A stretch of DNA of 50,964 bases, taken from positions 1 through 50,964 of the forward strand of contig JADYUK010000019.1 in assembly GCA_021531755.1 (NCBI GenBank), in the 5' to 3' direction. The translations under genes were made by a program, and so were the position numbers. Below, piece after piece: positions 8,770-16,976 of the stretch (positions are counted from its first letter, which is position 1; every line of letters starts with the position of its first letter). The notes beneath the pieces were generated by a model. That model searched no databases and was not told the DNA's origin. It saw only the letters and a list, made by a program, of their open reading frames with translations. This DNA is from Hoylesella loescheii (GTDB lineage: Bacteria; Bacteroidota; Bacteroidia; Bacteroidales; Bacteroidaceae).

Positions 8770-9132
8770 TCAGTATGTCACTGTCATCACCACTCCACAT
8801 CCATCAGTATGATGTGGCATTGGGGGAGAGAGTTTCCTGATGTCAATACTAACGCTGCTGACAAGGCAGAACCGCTCCTTGACCGCGTCGCATATACGCC
8901 TTGCCACTGTCTCAATGAGGTTTGAGGGGACAGCCATCTCCTCTGCCACGACATCTGCCAAGAGTGCATAGCTGAGTGTGTCGTTGACATCGTCTGATAG
9001 TGCGGCCTCTGTCCACGGGAAGCCTACAGTGATGTTTATGACATAGTCATTCCCGACACGCCTTTCCTGCTCCAGGACTCCATGATAGGCGTGTATCCTC
9101 AGGTCCTTGATGTATATTGATGTCTCTGTCAT
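8770..9132 (-). CDS. folB: Dihydroneopterin aldolase
   Basis: FolB converts 7,8-dihydroneopterin to 6-hydroxymethyl-dihydropterin and glycolaldehyde in folate synthesis. From the start at 9132 (MTETSIYIKDLRIHAYHG) the product has 120 residues, the usual FolB length; an upstream in-frame ATG at 9153 adds seven unlikely residues. Visible hallmarks are IHAYHGVLEQER (catalytic Glu at 21 or 23), SYALLAD (Tyr55), VARRICDAV and IRKLSPPMP (Lys100, the catalytic lysine). It sits 45 bases behind the ribonucleotide-reductase fragment and is probably co-transcribed with it. The other folate genes are not in the window. Confidence 0.92.
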   Translation of the reverse strand: MTETSIYIKDLRIHAYHGVLEQERRVGNDYVINITVGFPWTEAALSDDVNDTLSYALLADVVAEEMAVPSNLIETVARRICDAVKERFCLVSSVSIDIRKLSPPMPHHTDGCGVVMTVTY

Positions 9133-9177
9133 GAGGTATTCTATTGCCGGCATATGGTATTCAGCCGCCTCATCGTA

Positions 9178-9690
9178 TCACTCCTCTGAATTAGTGTCAG
9201 CCTCTGTTCCGCCGACATACTTCTTCAATGCGCGCTCCACTCCTGCAGCCCATGTATTGATACTGTCAGTGCTCATCTCCATTGACGATACGAGCTTGAC
9301 GACATGCTCTATCGGCATACCATATCTCAGTATGCCTGAAATGAGCTTCGCATAGTTCCAATACTCAGGATTGAACTTCTCAGAGAGCCCCTCGACAGTG
9401 GTCTTGTATCCGCGCTTGTTCTCAAACTGGAAGTCGTATCTCTTTGTCCCGTCAGGATTCACACATTTGATTATCTTGCCCTTATTGACTGTCTTCGGCA
9501 GAACGATACCCTCCTCGTCGTCCTGCAGGCCGGTGAATATCTCGTATGGCTTACCATCAAGCAGACCTACGAATGCGACCCATTTCTCCTTGTTGTTCTG
9601 GAATCTCACGACATCACACTCGAGGACATCAGGCCTTATCTCCATGACGGGCCGCCCAGAGGCAGAATATATTGTCTCGTTGTTGTTCAT
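9178..9690 (-). CDS. Standalone C-terminal domain of a B12-type ribonucleotide reductase
   Basis: This 170-residue protein matches, by recall of the family, the C-terminal TSCPD-containing region of the large adenosylcobalamin-dependent (class II) ribonucleotide reductases of Bacteroidales. Matching stretches include DVVRFQNNKEKWVAFVGLL, FTGLQDDEEGIVLPK, NKRGYKTTVEGLSEKFNPEY and SINTWAAGVERALKKY. The radical-bearing barrel with its active-site cysteines is absent. The cysteine-rich zinc finger that normally ends the enzyme is also missing; the protein stops at TEADTNSEE. The frame is intact and a TAACTTTG promoter element lies upstream, so it seems expressed rather than decaying. It cannot reduce ribonucleotides alone; a regulatory or nucleic-acid-binding role is only a guess. 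Start 9690 (MNNNETIYSASG) is preferred to the ATG at 9717. Confidence 0.78.
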   Translation of the reverse strand: MNNNETIYSASGRPVMEIRPDVLECDVVRFQNNKEKWVAFVGLLDGKPYEIFTGLQDDEEGIVLPKTVNKGKIIKCVNPDGTKRYDFQFENKRGYKTTVEGLSEKFNPEYWNYAKLISGILRYGMPIEHVVKLVSSMEMSTDSINTWAAGVERALKKYVGGTEADTNSEE

Positions 9691-9745
9691 GCTATGAATA
9701 AGTAAGTCGAGAGGCATTATTGCTTCTCGATGATGCTTTGGAATG

Positions 9746-9779
9746 CAAAGTTAACCTTTTTTTCCGAATATTATACAAA
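9746..9779 (-). promoter_or_regulatory. Bacteroidota promoter for the RNR-fragment/folB genes
   Basis: Read on the minus strand, TAACTTTG (9753-9746) matches the -7 consensus TAnnTTTG, and TTTG (9779-9776) lies 22 bases upstream as a -33 element. The predicted transcript begins around 9740 and leaves about 50 bases before the ATG at 9690. Confidence 0.6.
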
Positions 9780-9816
9780 TGTCCTTACAAAAACTTCCAT
9801 ATATTAATTTTTTTTG

Positions 9817-9824
9817 TAATTTTG
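9817..9824 (+). promoter_or_regulatory. -7 element for the six-hairpin glycosidase
   Basis: TAATTTTG, followed by C, fits the Bacteroidota -7 box and lies about 120 bases before the ATG at 9944. No good TTTG -33 box sits at the right spacing, so the promoter is incomplete as seen. Confidence 0.45.
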
Positions 9825-9943
9825 CATAACAGGATTGTCCGGCATGAGTGTTCGTCACACAATGCACGGATAATCCTGCCGCTGCCCACAACATGCTTGC
9901 AGCATAGCACTAATTGTCAGCCACAACAAAAACCAAATATACT

Positions 9944-12151
9944 ATGAATAAAGCAAACATTATTATCTTGATGCTCTCCCTCCTTGTGCCCCAATTATTC
10001 TCTTTCGGGATATGCCATGCTGAGGGAAGCACTCATCTGGAGCAGGCAACACGCATTGACCGTCATTCTCTTGTATCCCGCAACAACCCTGTTGTCAACA
10101 GCATGGACACCTTGTCGTCACTTTCTGTCGGCAATGGTGAGCTGGCATATACCGTCGATGCGACGGGCCTGCAGTCTTTCCCAGAGTATTATGCCGGGGG
10201 AATATGTCTCGGCACACAGTCACAATGGGGATGGCACTCGTTCCCCAACACCGAGGGTTACAAATTCAGCGAAGTGCTGAAGCCATACGATTTCGGCCAT
10301 CACTCCAAGCGTGAGCTATATGCGTGCCAGTTCCGTGAGAAAGGCAGACAGCACGATGCGTCAGAGTATTTCCGCATCAATCCCCACCGTCTGCATCTAG
10401 GCATAATAGGATTTGACTTCGACGCTGTCCGCCAGGGGACATCGCCATCCGACATAAAGGATATATACCAGCATCTGGACCTATGGCAGGGGGTCATCGC
10501 CTCACACTTCTCGCTCGACGGACAGCGATACACAGTGCACACAACTTGCTCTCCTGAGCGGGATATGATTGCTGCACACGTGGTATACAAACCGTCGTTC
10601 GCGGGTGTAATGAAGCCTCACGCCCCTGTGGTGCTCCGCCTTCCCTACCCTACCGGCGGACATGTTGACGGTGCATGCTCATGGGACAAGGACGAGCGGC
10701 ACTCATCGGCCATAGTGAACGCTGGCAAGGGTTATGGAGTTGTGAGACACACGCTCGACTCTACGACATACTATATTATAATAAGGTGGACAGGAGATGC
10801 CACGCTCAGCAAGACATCAAGCCACAGATACACGCTGAAGACTGATGGCGACGTTCTGGATTTCAGTGTCGAGTTCCTGCAAGAGCCGCCTTCTGAGGGC
10901 TCTCTGGCTGGCAGCTCCGGCTTATGCAGCTATGCCTCTGTCAGCGAAGCCTCACGCCGCTCATGGCATGACTTCTGGACCTCGGGCGCCGCAGTCGATT
11001 TCTCTCATTGTACCGACCCACGCTCCAAGGAGCTGGAGCGCCGTGTAGTTCTCTCACAGTATCTGCTCGCCATACAGAGCGCCGGCTCCATGCCTCCACA
11101 GGAGACAGGCCTGACGATGAACTCATGGTTCGGCAAGTTCCACCTTGAGATGATACTCTGGCATGAGGCGTGGCTGCCACTATGGGGTCATGCCGACAAG
11201 CTTGAGCGCACTCTCGCATGGTATCACAAGGCCGAGCCCGTGGCCCGCCAGATAGCTCAGCGACAGGGCTTCAAAGGCATCAGATGGATGAAGATGACTG
11301 ATCCTTCCGGCCTTGAGGCACCATCAAACGTGGGCTCTTTCCTCATATGGCAGCAGCCCCACCTGATATATCTTGCCGAACTGGCCTACCGCTCGTCACA
11401 CAATGACAGCTTCATGAAATCTCTCGCGCCACTTGTCGACGAGACAGCACAGTTCATGTACAGCTTCGCCAACTATGACAAACGCCAGAAGCGCTTTATC
11501 CTGAAGGGCATGATTCCGGCACAGGAATCGCTCAAGGCATCATTGACATACAACTCACCTTTCGAGTTGTCTCAATGGCTGACAACGATGAAGATGGCAC
11601 AGACATGGCGCGAGCGCTGCGGAGAGAAACGCGTGAGGGAATGGGACAACCTGATAGAGCGTCTCTCTCCACTCGCCTACAATGCCGACTCGCTGTATCT
11701 TGCAGCCGAATCAGCTGTCGACACATACGTGGACAAGAAGGCAACATCTGACCATCCCGCACTCCTCGGCGCCCTCGGATTCTTCCCTGAGAGCCGCCTG
11801 ATAGACAAACGCGTCATGAACAAGACCCTCGACTGGATAATCGACAACTGGAACTGGCCGACATCATGGGGATGGGACTTCCCTATGACAGCCATGACAG
11901 CGACACGCCTACTGCAGCCGGAGAAAGCTGTCGACGCTCTCCTGCTCGATATGCAGAAGAACACATACCTCAACAATGGCCACAACTATCAGGACGGGCG
12001 CCTGAGACTCTACCTCCCGGGCAACGGCGGACTACTGTCGGCCATCGCGCTGATGTGTGCCGGATGGGATGGATGTGAGGTGAAGAATCCCGGATTCCCT
12101 AAGGATGGGTCATGGGATGTGAGATGGGAAGGTCTGCAGCCACTACCTTGA
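9944..12151 (+). CDS. Exported six-hairpin glycosidase (GH65/GH95-like)
   Basis: A 735-residue exported protein. The start at 9944 gives a clean signal peptide (about 1-26, ending CHA-E); an upstream ATG at 9914 does not. Residues about 40-330 look like a beta-sandwich N-terminal domain (SLSVGNGELAYTVDATGLQ, with W/F-rich strands). Residues about 345-735 look like an alpha/alpha six-hairpin barrel with MNSWFGKFHLEMILWHEAW, RWMKMTDPSG, ESLKASLTYNSP and NWPTSWGWDFPM. This recalls clan GH-L/GH95-type enzymes that attack alpha-linked sugars. Neither the exact family nor the substrate can be read, and I cannot place the catalytic acid with confidence. It has its own -7 element and a strong terminator, so it is probably monocistronic. 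Confidence 0.7.
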   Translation: MNKANIIILMLSLLVPQLFSFGICHAEGSTHLEQATRIDRHSLVSRNNPVVNSMDTLSSLSVGNGELAYTVDATGLQSFPEYYAGGICLGTQSQWGWHSFPNTEGYKFSEVLKPYDFGHHSKRELYACQFREKGRQHDASEYFRINPHRLHLGIIGFDFDAVRQGTSPSDIKDIYQHLDLWQGVIASHFSLDGQRYTVHTTCSPERDMIAAHVVYKPSFAGVMKPHAPVVLRLPYPTGGHVDGACSWDKDERHSSAIVNAGKGYGVVRHTLDSTTYYIIIRWTGDATLSKTSSHRYTLKTDGDVLDFSVEFLQEPPSEGSLAGSSGLCSYASVSEASRRSWHDFWTSGAAVDFSHCTDPRSKELERRVVLSQYLLAIQSAGSMPPQETGLTMNSWFGKFHLEMILWHEAWLPLWGHADKLERTLAWYHKAEPVARQIAQRQGFKGIRWMKMTDPSGLEAPSNVGSFLIWQQPHLIYLAELAYRSSHNDSFMKSLAPLVDETAQFMYSFANYDKRQKRFILKGMIPAQESLKASLTYNSPFELSQWLTTMKMAQTWRERCGEKRVREWDNLIERLSPLAYNADSLYLAAESAVDTYVDKKATSDHPALLGALGFFPESRLIDKRVMNKTLDWIIDNWNWPTSWGWDFPMTAMTATRLLQPEKAVDALLLDMQKNTYLNNGHNYQDGRLRLYLPGNGGLLSAIALMCAGWDGCEVKNPGFPKDGSWDVRWEGLQPLP

Positions 12152-12186
12152 TACATGTGGCGGAAACAAATCGGGAATAATCCGAG

Positions 12187-12233
12187 TGGGGTCCATGACA
12201 CAATGCTCAGTGTCATGGGTCCCACAGTTTTTT
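12187..12233 (+). terminator. Rho-independent terminator of the glycosidase gene
   Basis: CCATGACAC (12193-12201) pairs with GTGTCATGG (12210-12218), extended by TGGG with CCCA, and is followed by a run of six T (12228-12233). It lies 36 bases after the stop. Confidence 0.85.
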
Positions 12234-12475
12234 CCCTCTATCCCTGACATACCGGCAACTGACACTACACGGATAACAGGCCCTGTAGTATGGAGAAAAC
12301 CACACAAAAGGACAGTATAGAACAAACGAAACAGGCAGTATCGCGATACATACCAGACATAAGGAAAAAGACCGGATAGTATGAATGGAAAACTTGAGAT
12401 TACACACGAAATACCATACGAAACACCCCAAGAAGACTATTTTTAAGCCCAAAACTCAAAAAAGGGATAAAAAAA

Positions 12476-12507
12476 TTTGCGTATTAAAGGAAAAAGCAGT
12501 AACTTTG
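12476..12507 (+). promoter_or_regulatory. Promoter of the tRNA-Arg pair
   Basis: TTTG at 12476-12479 and TAACTTTG at 12500-12507, separated by 20 bases, form a near-ideal Bacteroidota promoter. Transcription should begin about 15 bases before the first tRNA. The 240 bases between the glycosidase terminator and this promoter show nothing else. Confidence 0.85.
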
Positions 12508-12527
12508 CACACGCTTTTAAGGGAAAC

Positions 12528-12601
12528 GGCTCCTTAGCTCAACTGAATAGAGCATCTGACTACGGATCAGAAGGTTGCAGGTTTGAATCCTGCAGGAGTC
12601 A
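12528..12601 (+). tRNA. tRNA-Arg (anticodon ACG), first copy
   Basis: A complete 74-nt cloverleaf. The acceptor stem GGCTCCT pairs with AGGAGTC (one G-U pair), the discriminator is A, the anticodon stem is TCTGA/TCAGA with ACG at 12562-12564, and the T-arm is GCAGG TTTGAAT CCTGC. The 3' CCA is not encoded. The A at position 34 would be expected to become inosine and read CGU, CGC and CGA. It is co-transcribed with the next tRNA, 30 bases downstream. Confidence 0.97.
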
Positions 12602-12631
12602 CTTTCTTACAGCATTAAGTTAAACATTGAT

Positions 12632-12705
12632 GGTTCGTTAGCTCAACTGAATAGAGCATCTGACTACGGATCAGAAGGTTGCAGGTTTGAATCCTGCACG
12701 AATCA
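12632..12705 (+). tRNA. tRNA-Arg (anticodon ACG), second copy
   Basis: A 74-nt cloverleaf whose body is identical to the first copy. Only the acceptor stem differs: GGTTCGT pairs with ACGAATC. The anticodon ACG is at 12666-12668, and CCA is not encoded. The two acceptor-stem differences are both compensated on the opposite strand of the stem, so both copies fold fully. Confidence 0.97.
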
Positions 12706-12712
12706 CATTACA

Positions 12713-12750
12713 ATCGCAAACGCTTCAAGCCAAGTGTTTGCGATTTTTTT
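12713..12750 (+). terminator. Terminator of the tRNA-Arg pair
   Basis: ATCGCAAACGCTT pairs with AAGTGTTTGCGAT (one G-T pair) around a 5-base loop, followed by seven T. It begins 8 bases after the second tRNA. Confidence 0.9.
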
Positions 12751-12938
12751 ATTGCCCATTGCCACATCGCAGGCATTGACAATATAAGGCAGCGGCAGAT
12801 TCTGACGTGGGTATCAAGCAGACAGGGAATGAAGAAAGTGAGGAACAGGACTGGGGCATCAGAGCCAACAATCATGGGAATAATCGTCAGAGAGAAAGGC
12901 TCCGGAGCTATACAGCCGCTTCATAACCAGAACAATAC

Positions 12939-12988
12939 AAGGCCACAAACACTCTCCCCAATATGTTAGGGGGAATGTTTGTGGCCTT
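12939..12988. terminator. Bidirectional hairpin terminator
   Basis: AAGGCCACAAACA (12939-12951) pairs with TGTTTGTGGCCTT (12976-12988), with an inner CTCCCC/GGGGG stem. It probably ends the minus-strand zinc-ribbon gene (stop at 13068). The rest of 12751-13067 holds nothing recognisable. Confidence 0.7.
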
Positions 12989-13067
12989 TATTGTGCGTAT
13001 GCGCTGTGGCGTTATATGCCGTCATCTTGTATCGGGGATAGCCCACAGATGGCGGGGAGATGTCTCC

Positions 13068-14219
13068 CTACTGTAGTCTGGTGAGGTTGAAGCCTGATAT
13101 CTTGCCCTCGTTGGTCACGGTAGCGTTAATGCGATACTTCACCTCCTCGCTCTCATCATTGCGCTCTATAATCTGGCTCGCATTGAAGGTGACATCATAT
13201 TCATACTCATCCTCTGCTATTTCCTTCTTGTCAATCTTGTATGACGACGAGTCGATATGCCAATTCATATTCTGTATGTCGTCCTTGTATATCTTATGAA
13301 GGAAAGTCAGGACATCGCCACTTGTGGCGTTCGTCTTGCCGAGGAAAGTGTCCATGACCATTGCGACAGTAGCTGTCAGGCGGTTCTCGTCCTTCGAGTT
13401 GATGCTCTGGAAGAACTGTCTGAAGAGCGATGTTACCATGCTCTTCTCGTCTGGCTGCACAGTATTGCTCTTAATCTTTGATATGAGTATTGTGGCCTCA
13501 TCTATGTATCTGCCGTCAGGATGTGCCTTTGCGTAAGCCTCGACATCGGCGATATTGCTGCTGTTCTGTACAGCCACCCAGTCAAGGCTGTCAATCTTGT
13601 TGAGAGCCTCCTGCCTGTGGACAGAGTTGGGGTTATTGTCTACGAAACGCTGGAGAGCGGCACGTGAGTTGCTGAGCACAGCATTCTGCCATTCCTCGTC
13701 GCCTTTCTGCAGCAGGAGGATATGTGCCTCGACAGAGTCACGGTGCTCGGCAGGAGCGTCAGGGTAGCGGGTGAGATAGCTCTGAAGCACCTCGGGGTCG
13801 GTAGAGCGCATGGCGAACTCATAGTCCTCTGTCTCCTTCTCTCCCTGCACTTTAGAATACATATGGAACAACACTCCGCATATTATAGCCGCGAAGACGA
13901 TGCATAGCGGGAGAGTCCACCGGTTTTTCTTCTTCTCCGGAGTCTCGGGTGTCTCAGGTTTCTGTGGGTTAGGTGTCTGAAGAGGGGCTGCAGGAGACTG
14001 TTGTGGTCTCGGCGTGGTATTGGCCGGTGGTGTGCGGCGTGGTGTGGCATACGGCGCTGCCGCCTGATGGCAAGCAGGACAAACGCCCTCATCTGTAAAA
14101 TACACTTCGCCACAATTCTGGCAACGGATTATCTTACCAGCTATCTCGACACCGCATGTGGGACAGACAGGGGCTTTTTCGCTTACCTGATGTCCGCATT
14201 CAGGACATTTTATCAACAT
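13068..14219 (-). CDS. Double zinc-ribbon, single-pass membrane protein
   Basis: A 383-residue protein of unknown role. Two cytosolic zinc ribbons come first: Cys5, 8, 19, 22 (CPECGHQ...CPTCG) and Cys33, 36, 47, 50 (CQNCGEV...CPACH). A proline/threonine-rich linker (about 52-98) leads to one membrane helix (about 100-122, LPLCIVFAAIICGVLFHMY). Residues about 130-255 look like short helical repeats (YLTRYPDAPAEHRDSVEAH, FVDNNPNSVHRQEALNKID, YAKAHPDGRYIDEATI), TPR-like and likely periplasmic. The last about 110 residues form a compact domain with alternating strands (YEYDVTFNASQIIERN, YRINATVTNEGKISGF). The build suggests an envelope sensor or scaffold, but that is inference. It shares a strand with the lysozyme upstream, 180 bases apart. 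Confidence 0.7.
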   Translation of the reverse strand: MLIKCPECGHQVSEKAPVCPTCGVEIAGKIIRCQNCGEVYFTDEGVCPACHQAAAPYATPRRTPPANTTPRPQQSPAAPLQTPNPQKPETPETPEKKKNRWTLPLCIVFAAIICGVLFHMYSKVQGEKETEDYEFAMRSTDPEVLQSYLTRYPDAPAEHRDSVEAHILLLQKGDEEWQNAVLSNSRAALQRFVDNNPNSVHRQEALNKIDSLDWVAVQNSSNIADVEAYAKAHPDGRYIDEATILISKIKSNTVQPDEKSMVTSLFRQFFQSINSKDENRLTATVAMVMDTFLGKTNATSGDVLTFLHKIYKDDIQNMNWHIDSSSYKIDKKEIAEDEYEYDVTFNASQIIERNDESEEVKYRINATVTNEGKISGFNLTRLQ

Positions 14220-14399
14220 CTTATTTTTCTTAACTTTATAGTGGGTTCAAGTGATTACTGCTCGTTAATTCAAGCAGATGCGGATTATGGTTATCGTCGG
14301 ATGATATGAGAAGAGGGAGGGGCCTGAAGGCTCAAAACGCCTGATATGCCTATCCACACAGAGATGTCACCTTCCTCATTTTCCTCTCAGCCGTCTCTG

Positions 14400-15107
14400 T
14401 CACCTATGTCTATACTTTATCTCTCTCATAGAGTGTCTGCCCATGAAGCGACTCTTGTCGACATACCCCTTTATACCATTTATGCGTCCCTTGCCTGTAT
14501 ACTGCCACATGGTTATGTCACGGTCGTCCTTCAGGCGGGGCTCACGTTCTGTATATTGGGCTATCATTATCTTATAGTCGTCGAGCATCCCGAGGAGGTA
14601 TTTGTCATAGAAGTTTGCACCGGTGTATACGAGCGGCTTCTGCTTGTAATGCTTCTCTACCAGGTCGAGGAATTTGAAGAGCGAGTCACAAAAGGCAGTA
14701 TCTGCAAGACCCTGCTTCGTCTCGACATCAATCATAGGTATGAGGTCCTGCTGGCTGCGCAGGCATTGTGTGGTGAAGTTCCTCAGCTGCGCTTCCTGTG
14801 GAGTCTTGGGGCGGTAGAAATGGTATGAGCCTACTTTGAGACCGTGGCGGTGGGCCATGAGGATATTCTCCTCATAGCGCTTGTCGATACGGTCGCCTCC
14901 CTCCGTCGCCTTTATGTAGACGTATGCCATGCGTGTGTTCTCGCCTATTGTCTCCCAGAAGACATCGCCCTGATAGTGGCTTATGTCTATGCCGTGGATA
15001 TGGCGGCATGTATCCTCACACTCTACAGGATACGTCTGTGCCTTGATATCGATAAGGGGTAATATGTTGAGTATAGATATATATAGGAATAATAATGTGT
15101 ACTTCAT
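14400..15107 (-). CDS. GH25 lysozyme (muramidase)
   Basis: This is a 1,4-beta-N-acetylmuramidase of glycoside hydrolase family 25, which cuts peptidoglycan. From the start at 15107 (MKYTLLFLYIS) the product has 235 residues with a signal peptide of about 24. Family hallmarks are HGIDISHYQGDVFW (first catalytic-site Asp), YIKATEGG, GSYHFYRPKTP, the LIPMIDVET core with the Asp/Glu pair typical of GH25, PLVYTGANFYDKYL and the ending MWQYTGKGRINGIKGYVD. An upstream in-frame ATG at 15116 lies inside a -7 promoter element and is unlikely to be used. It may take part in wall remodelling or attack competing bacteria. Confidence 0.92.
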   Translation of the reverse strand: MKYTLLFLYISILNILPLIDIKAQTYPVECEDTCRHIHGIDISHYQGDVFWETIGENTRMAYVYIKATEGGDRIDKRYEENILMAHRHGLKVGSYHFYRPKTPQEAQLRNFTTQCLRSQQDLIPMIDVETKQGLADTAFCDSLFKFLDLVEKHYKQKPLVYTGANFYDKYLLGMLDDYKIMIAQYTEREPRLKDDRDITMWQYTGKGRINGIKGYVDKSRFMGRHSMREIKYRHR

Positions 15108-15113
15108 AATCTG

Positions 15114-15121
15114 CAAAGTTA
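15114..15121 (-). promoter_or_regulatory. -7 element abutting the lysozyme start
   Basis: On the minus strand TAACTTTG (15121-15114) lies only 6 bases before the ATG at 15107. In Bacteroidota the transcript start falls a few bases after this box, which would leave almost no leader. No matching TTTG -33 box is visible at 19-22 bases, which weakens the call. Confidence 0.4.
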
Positions 15122-15192
15122 ATAATAAAAAATGAGAATCGCTGACAGATTAACACATTTTATATAATATGTGTGGATGGAACAAGGCGACA

Positions 15193-15409
15193 GCCAACCG
15201 ACGCCAAGCCGAGAGCAGAGTCAAGCTTGCTTGGATATGCCGAGGCGCGAAGGAGGAAGACGAAGTCAACAGGCGTCATGCCGGGAGACATGAGCTTTTC
15301 CCAATGGCCGGGGCGGGAGGAGAATGACGAAGCCAACCGACGCCAAGCCGAGAGCAGAGTCAAGCTTGCTTGGCTATGGCGAGGCGCGAAGGAGGAAGAC
15401 GAAGTCAAC
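15193..15409. repeat. Two 78-bp dispersed-repeat copies
   Basis: 15193-15270 and 15332-15409 are 76/78 identical direct repeats, each beginning GCCAACCGACGCC and ending GAAGACGAAGTCAAC. The 61 bases between them contain a diverged relative (ATGAGCTTTTCCCAATGGCC...). The stretch happens to be open as a 102-codon plus-strand frame, but the repeat structure and lack of protein character argue against a gene. Confidence 0.9.
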
Positions 15410-15491
15410 CGACGGATAACAAGTGGACGTATTGGGAATCACAACATGAGAGATACTGCCAAATATGGGAAAATGGTCTGAATAAGGATAT

Positions 15492-15528
15492 AAAGACTGA
15501 GTAATATGAATATAATTACTCAGTCTTT
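15492..15528. terminator. AT-rich hairpin
   Basis: AAAGACTGAGTAAT (15492-15505) and ATTACTCAGTCTTT (15515-15528) form a perfect 14-bp stem with a 9-base loop, followed by a partly repeated ATTACTAAGTCTTTATTATG. It resembles a bidirectional terminator, though no adjacent gene clearly needs one. Confidence 0.5.
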
Positions 15529-16005
15529 ATCATTTAATTACTAAGTCTTTATTATGTGATTACTATGTGTTTATAATTTCTTTTCTCGGTTTTCATATTA
15601 TTATATTGAGCCGCAAACAAGATGAGGCAGGATATTACTGACATTCAGGCTGTGTATGATGGGCGATACAGCTGCGAGGAGAATGTTTATCGGGGAGGAC
15701 TGTGGGATAATGAACAGGAAGAATATGAGACAGGAGAAAGAGAGCTGAGGAGGAGCCCGCTGATACAGGCGGAGGCGAAAGAGGTGGTATAGAAGGAGGG
15801 CATACGGGGCATGGTTAACGCTGAACGAACTATGGGCAGCGGCGGATTATTTTCATCCCATTAGCATCTTTTAAGACTGAGACGGCATGAAATTGACGAA
15901 AACATCGTAATTTTACAACGAAAACTGAGCGGCCGGCATCGTCTCACACATCACTGATGTGGCCATGACGGCATGCGGCTGACAACTGGAAACAACTCTA
16001 CACAG
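15529..16005. other. Gene-poor leader before the SGNH hydrolase
   Basis: About 480 bases. A 56-codon plus-strand frame (15622-15792, starting MRQDITDIQAVYDG) is open, but it has no recognisable family and only weak claim to be a gene. TAATTTTA at about 15910-15917 is one base off the -7 consensus and may serve the gene at 16006. Confidence 0.35.
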
Positions 16006-16758
16006 ATGAACAGAAGGAATATTGCGATAATCATGATGCTTTCTGCCTCATTGTTATTAATGGCAGGGGGCAAGCGTGTGCTGTTTATCGGCGACTCCAT
16101 AACTGATGGGGCATGGGGCAACAGCAAAGTATGGAACACACCGTCGGCACAGCGTAACCATAATGACATGAACCATATCTACGGCCATGGATATATGATG
16201 ATAGCCGCGTCGCACTATGAGGCGCTCTATCCCGAAAAGGGATGGACATTCTGGAACCGCGGCATCAGCGGCAACACTCTCGACGACCTTGCTGCAAGAT
16301 GGCAGGACGATGTGCTGGCTCTCAAGCCGGACATTGTCTCCATACTCATCGGTACGAACGATGTGGACAAGGCCTTGAGGGAGGGACGGGGCATAGACAC
16401 CGTTGAATGGGCGGCAAGGCTGGGAGGCCTGCTCGACAAGGTAAGGGAAGAGAACCCTCAGGCGAGATTCGTACTCTGCACTCCCTTCGTGGCCAAAGCG
16501 GGGAAGATTGGAGAGAGAGAGGACTATGACGAGCGGAAAAGGATGATACAGGAGATATGTGATGTGATAAAGGAGACAGGCGAGAGATACCACGCCACGA
16601 TGGTTCCGTTCGACGAGCTTGTAGAGAAGACTGTCAGTTCCACTCCAGAGCTCCCCACAAGCTACTGGATATGGGATGGCATCCACCCCACTCCAGCCAT
16701 GCACTACAGGATGGCAAAGATGTGGATAGAGTGTGCAGGCAAGGAATTATTACGGTAG
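16006..16758 (+). CDS. Exported SGNH/GDSL-family esterase
   Basis: A 250-residue hydrolase. Starting at 16006 (MNRRNIAIIMMLSASLLLM) it has an N-terminal hydrophobic segment, so it is exported or anchored. Block I is VLFIGDSITDGAWGN (catalytic Ser about 30), followed by WNRGISGNTLDDL (block II Gly), ILIGTNDV (block III Asn) and WDGIHPTPAMHYRMA (block V Asp and His). The order and spacing fit SGNH hydrolases active on acetylated sugars or lipids. The protein lies near other carbohydrate-active genes, which favours sugar deacetylation, but the substrate is not readable. The upstream in-frame ATG at 15973 would spoil the signal segment. Confidence 0.85.
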   Translation: MNRRNIAIIMMLSASLLLMAGGKRVLFIGDSITDGAWGNSKVWNTPSAQRNHNDMNHIYGHGYMMIAASHYEALYPEKGWTFWNRGISGNTLDDLAARWQDDVLALKPDIVSILIGTNDVDKALREGRGIDTVEWAARLGGLLDKVREENPQARFVLCTPFVAKAGKIGEREDYDERKRMIQEICDVIKETGERYHATMVPFDELVEKTVSSTPELPTSYWIWDGIHPTPAMHYRMAKMWIECAGKELLR

Positions 16759-16976
16759 GTGGGTATCGTCGATGTATATAGCCATGAAAGCACTGAGTGT
16801 GCCAGCAAGGTATTATTACGTCAGGAGATTATCGTTGCGTAAACAAGAAGGCATGGACGAGGGATGTGGCCCAGTCTCGTATATCATTGTTCCACCGGAT
16901 TTGAACTGACAAACTGGTGACTTCCGGTTGGTCACAGACACCAATGAAAAAACTCACAAAGGCATCTATAAAACAC

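Noticed and set aside
15173..15481. 102-codon open frame on the plus strand
   Set aside because: It is built from two 78-bp repeats and has no protein-like character.
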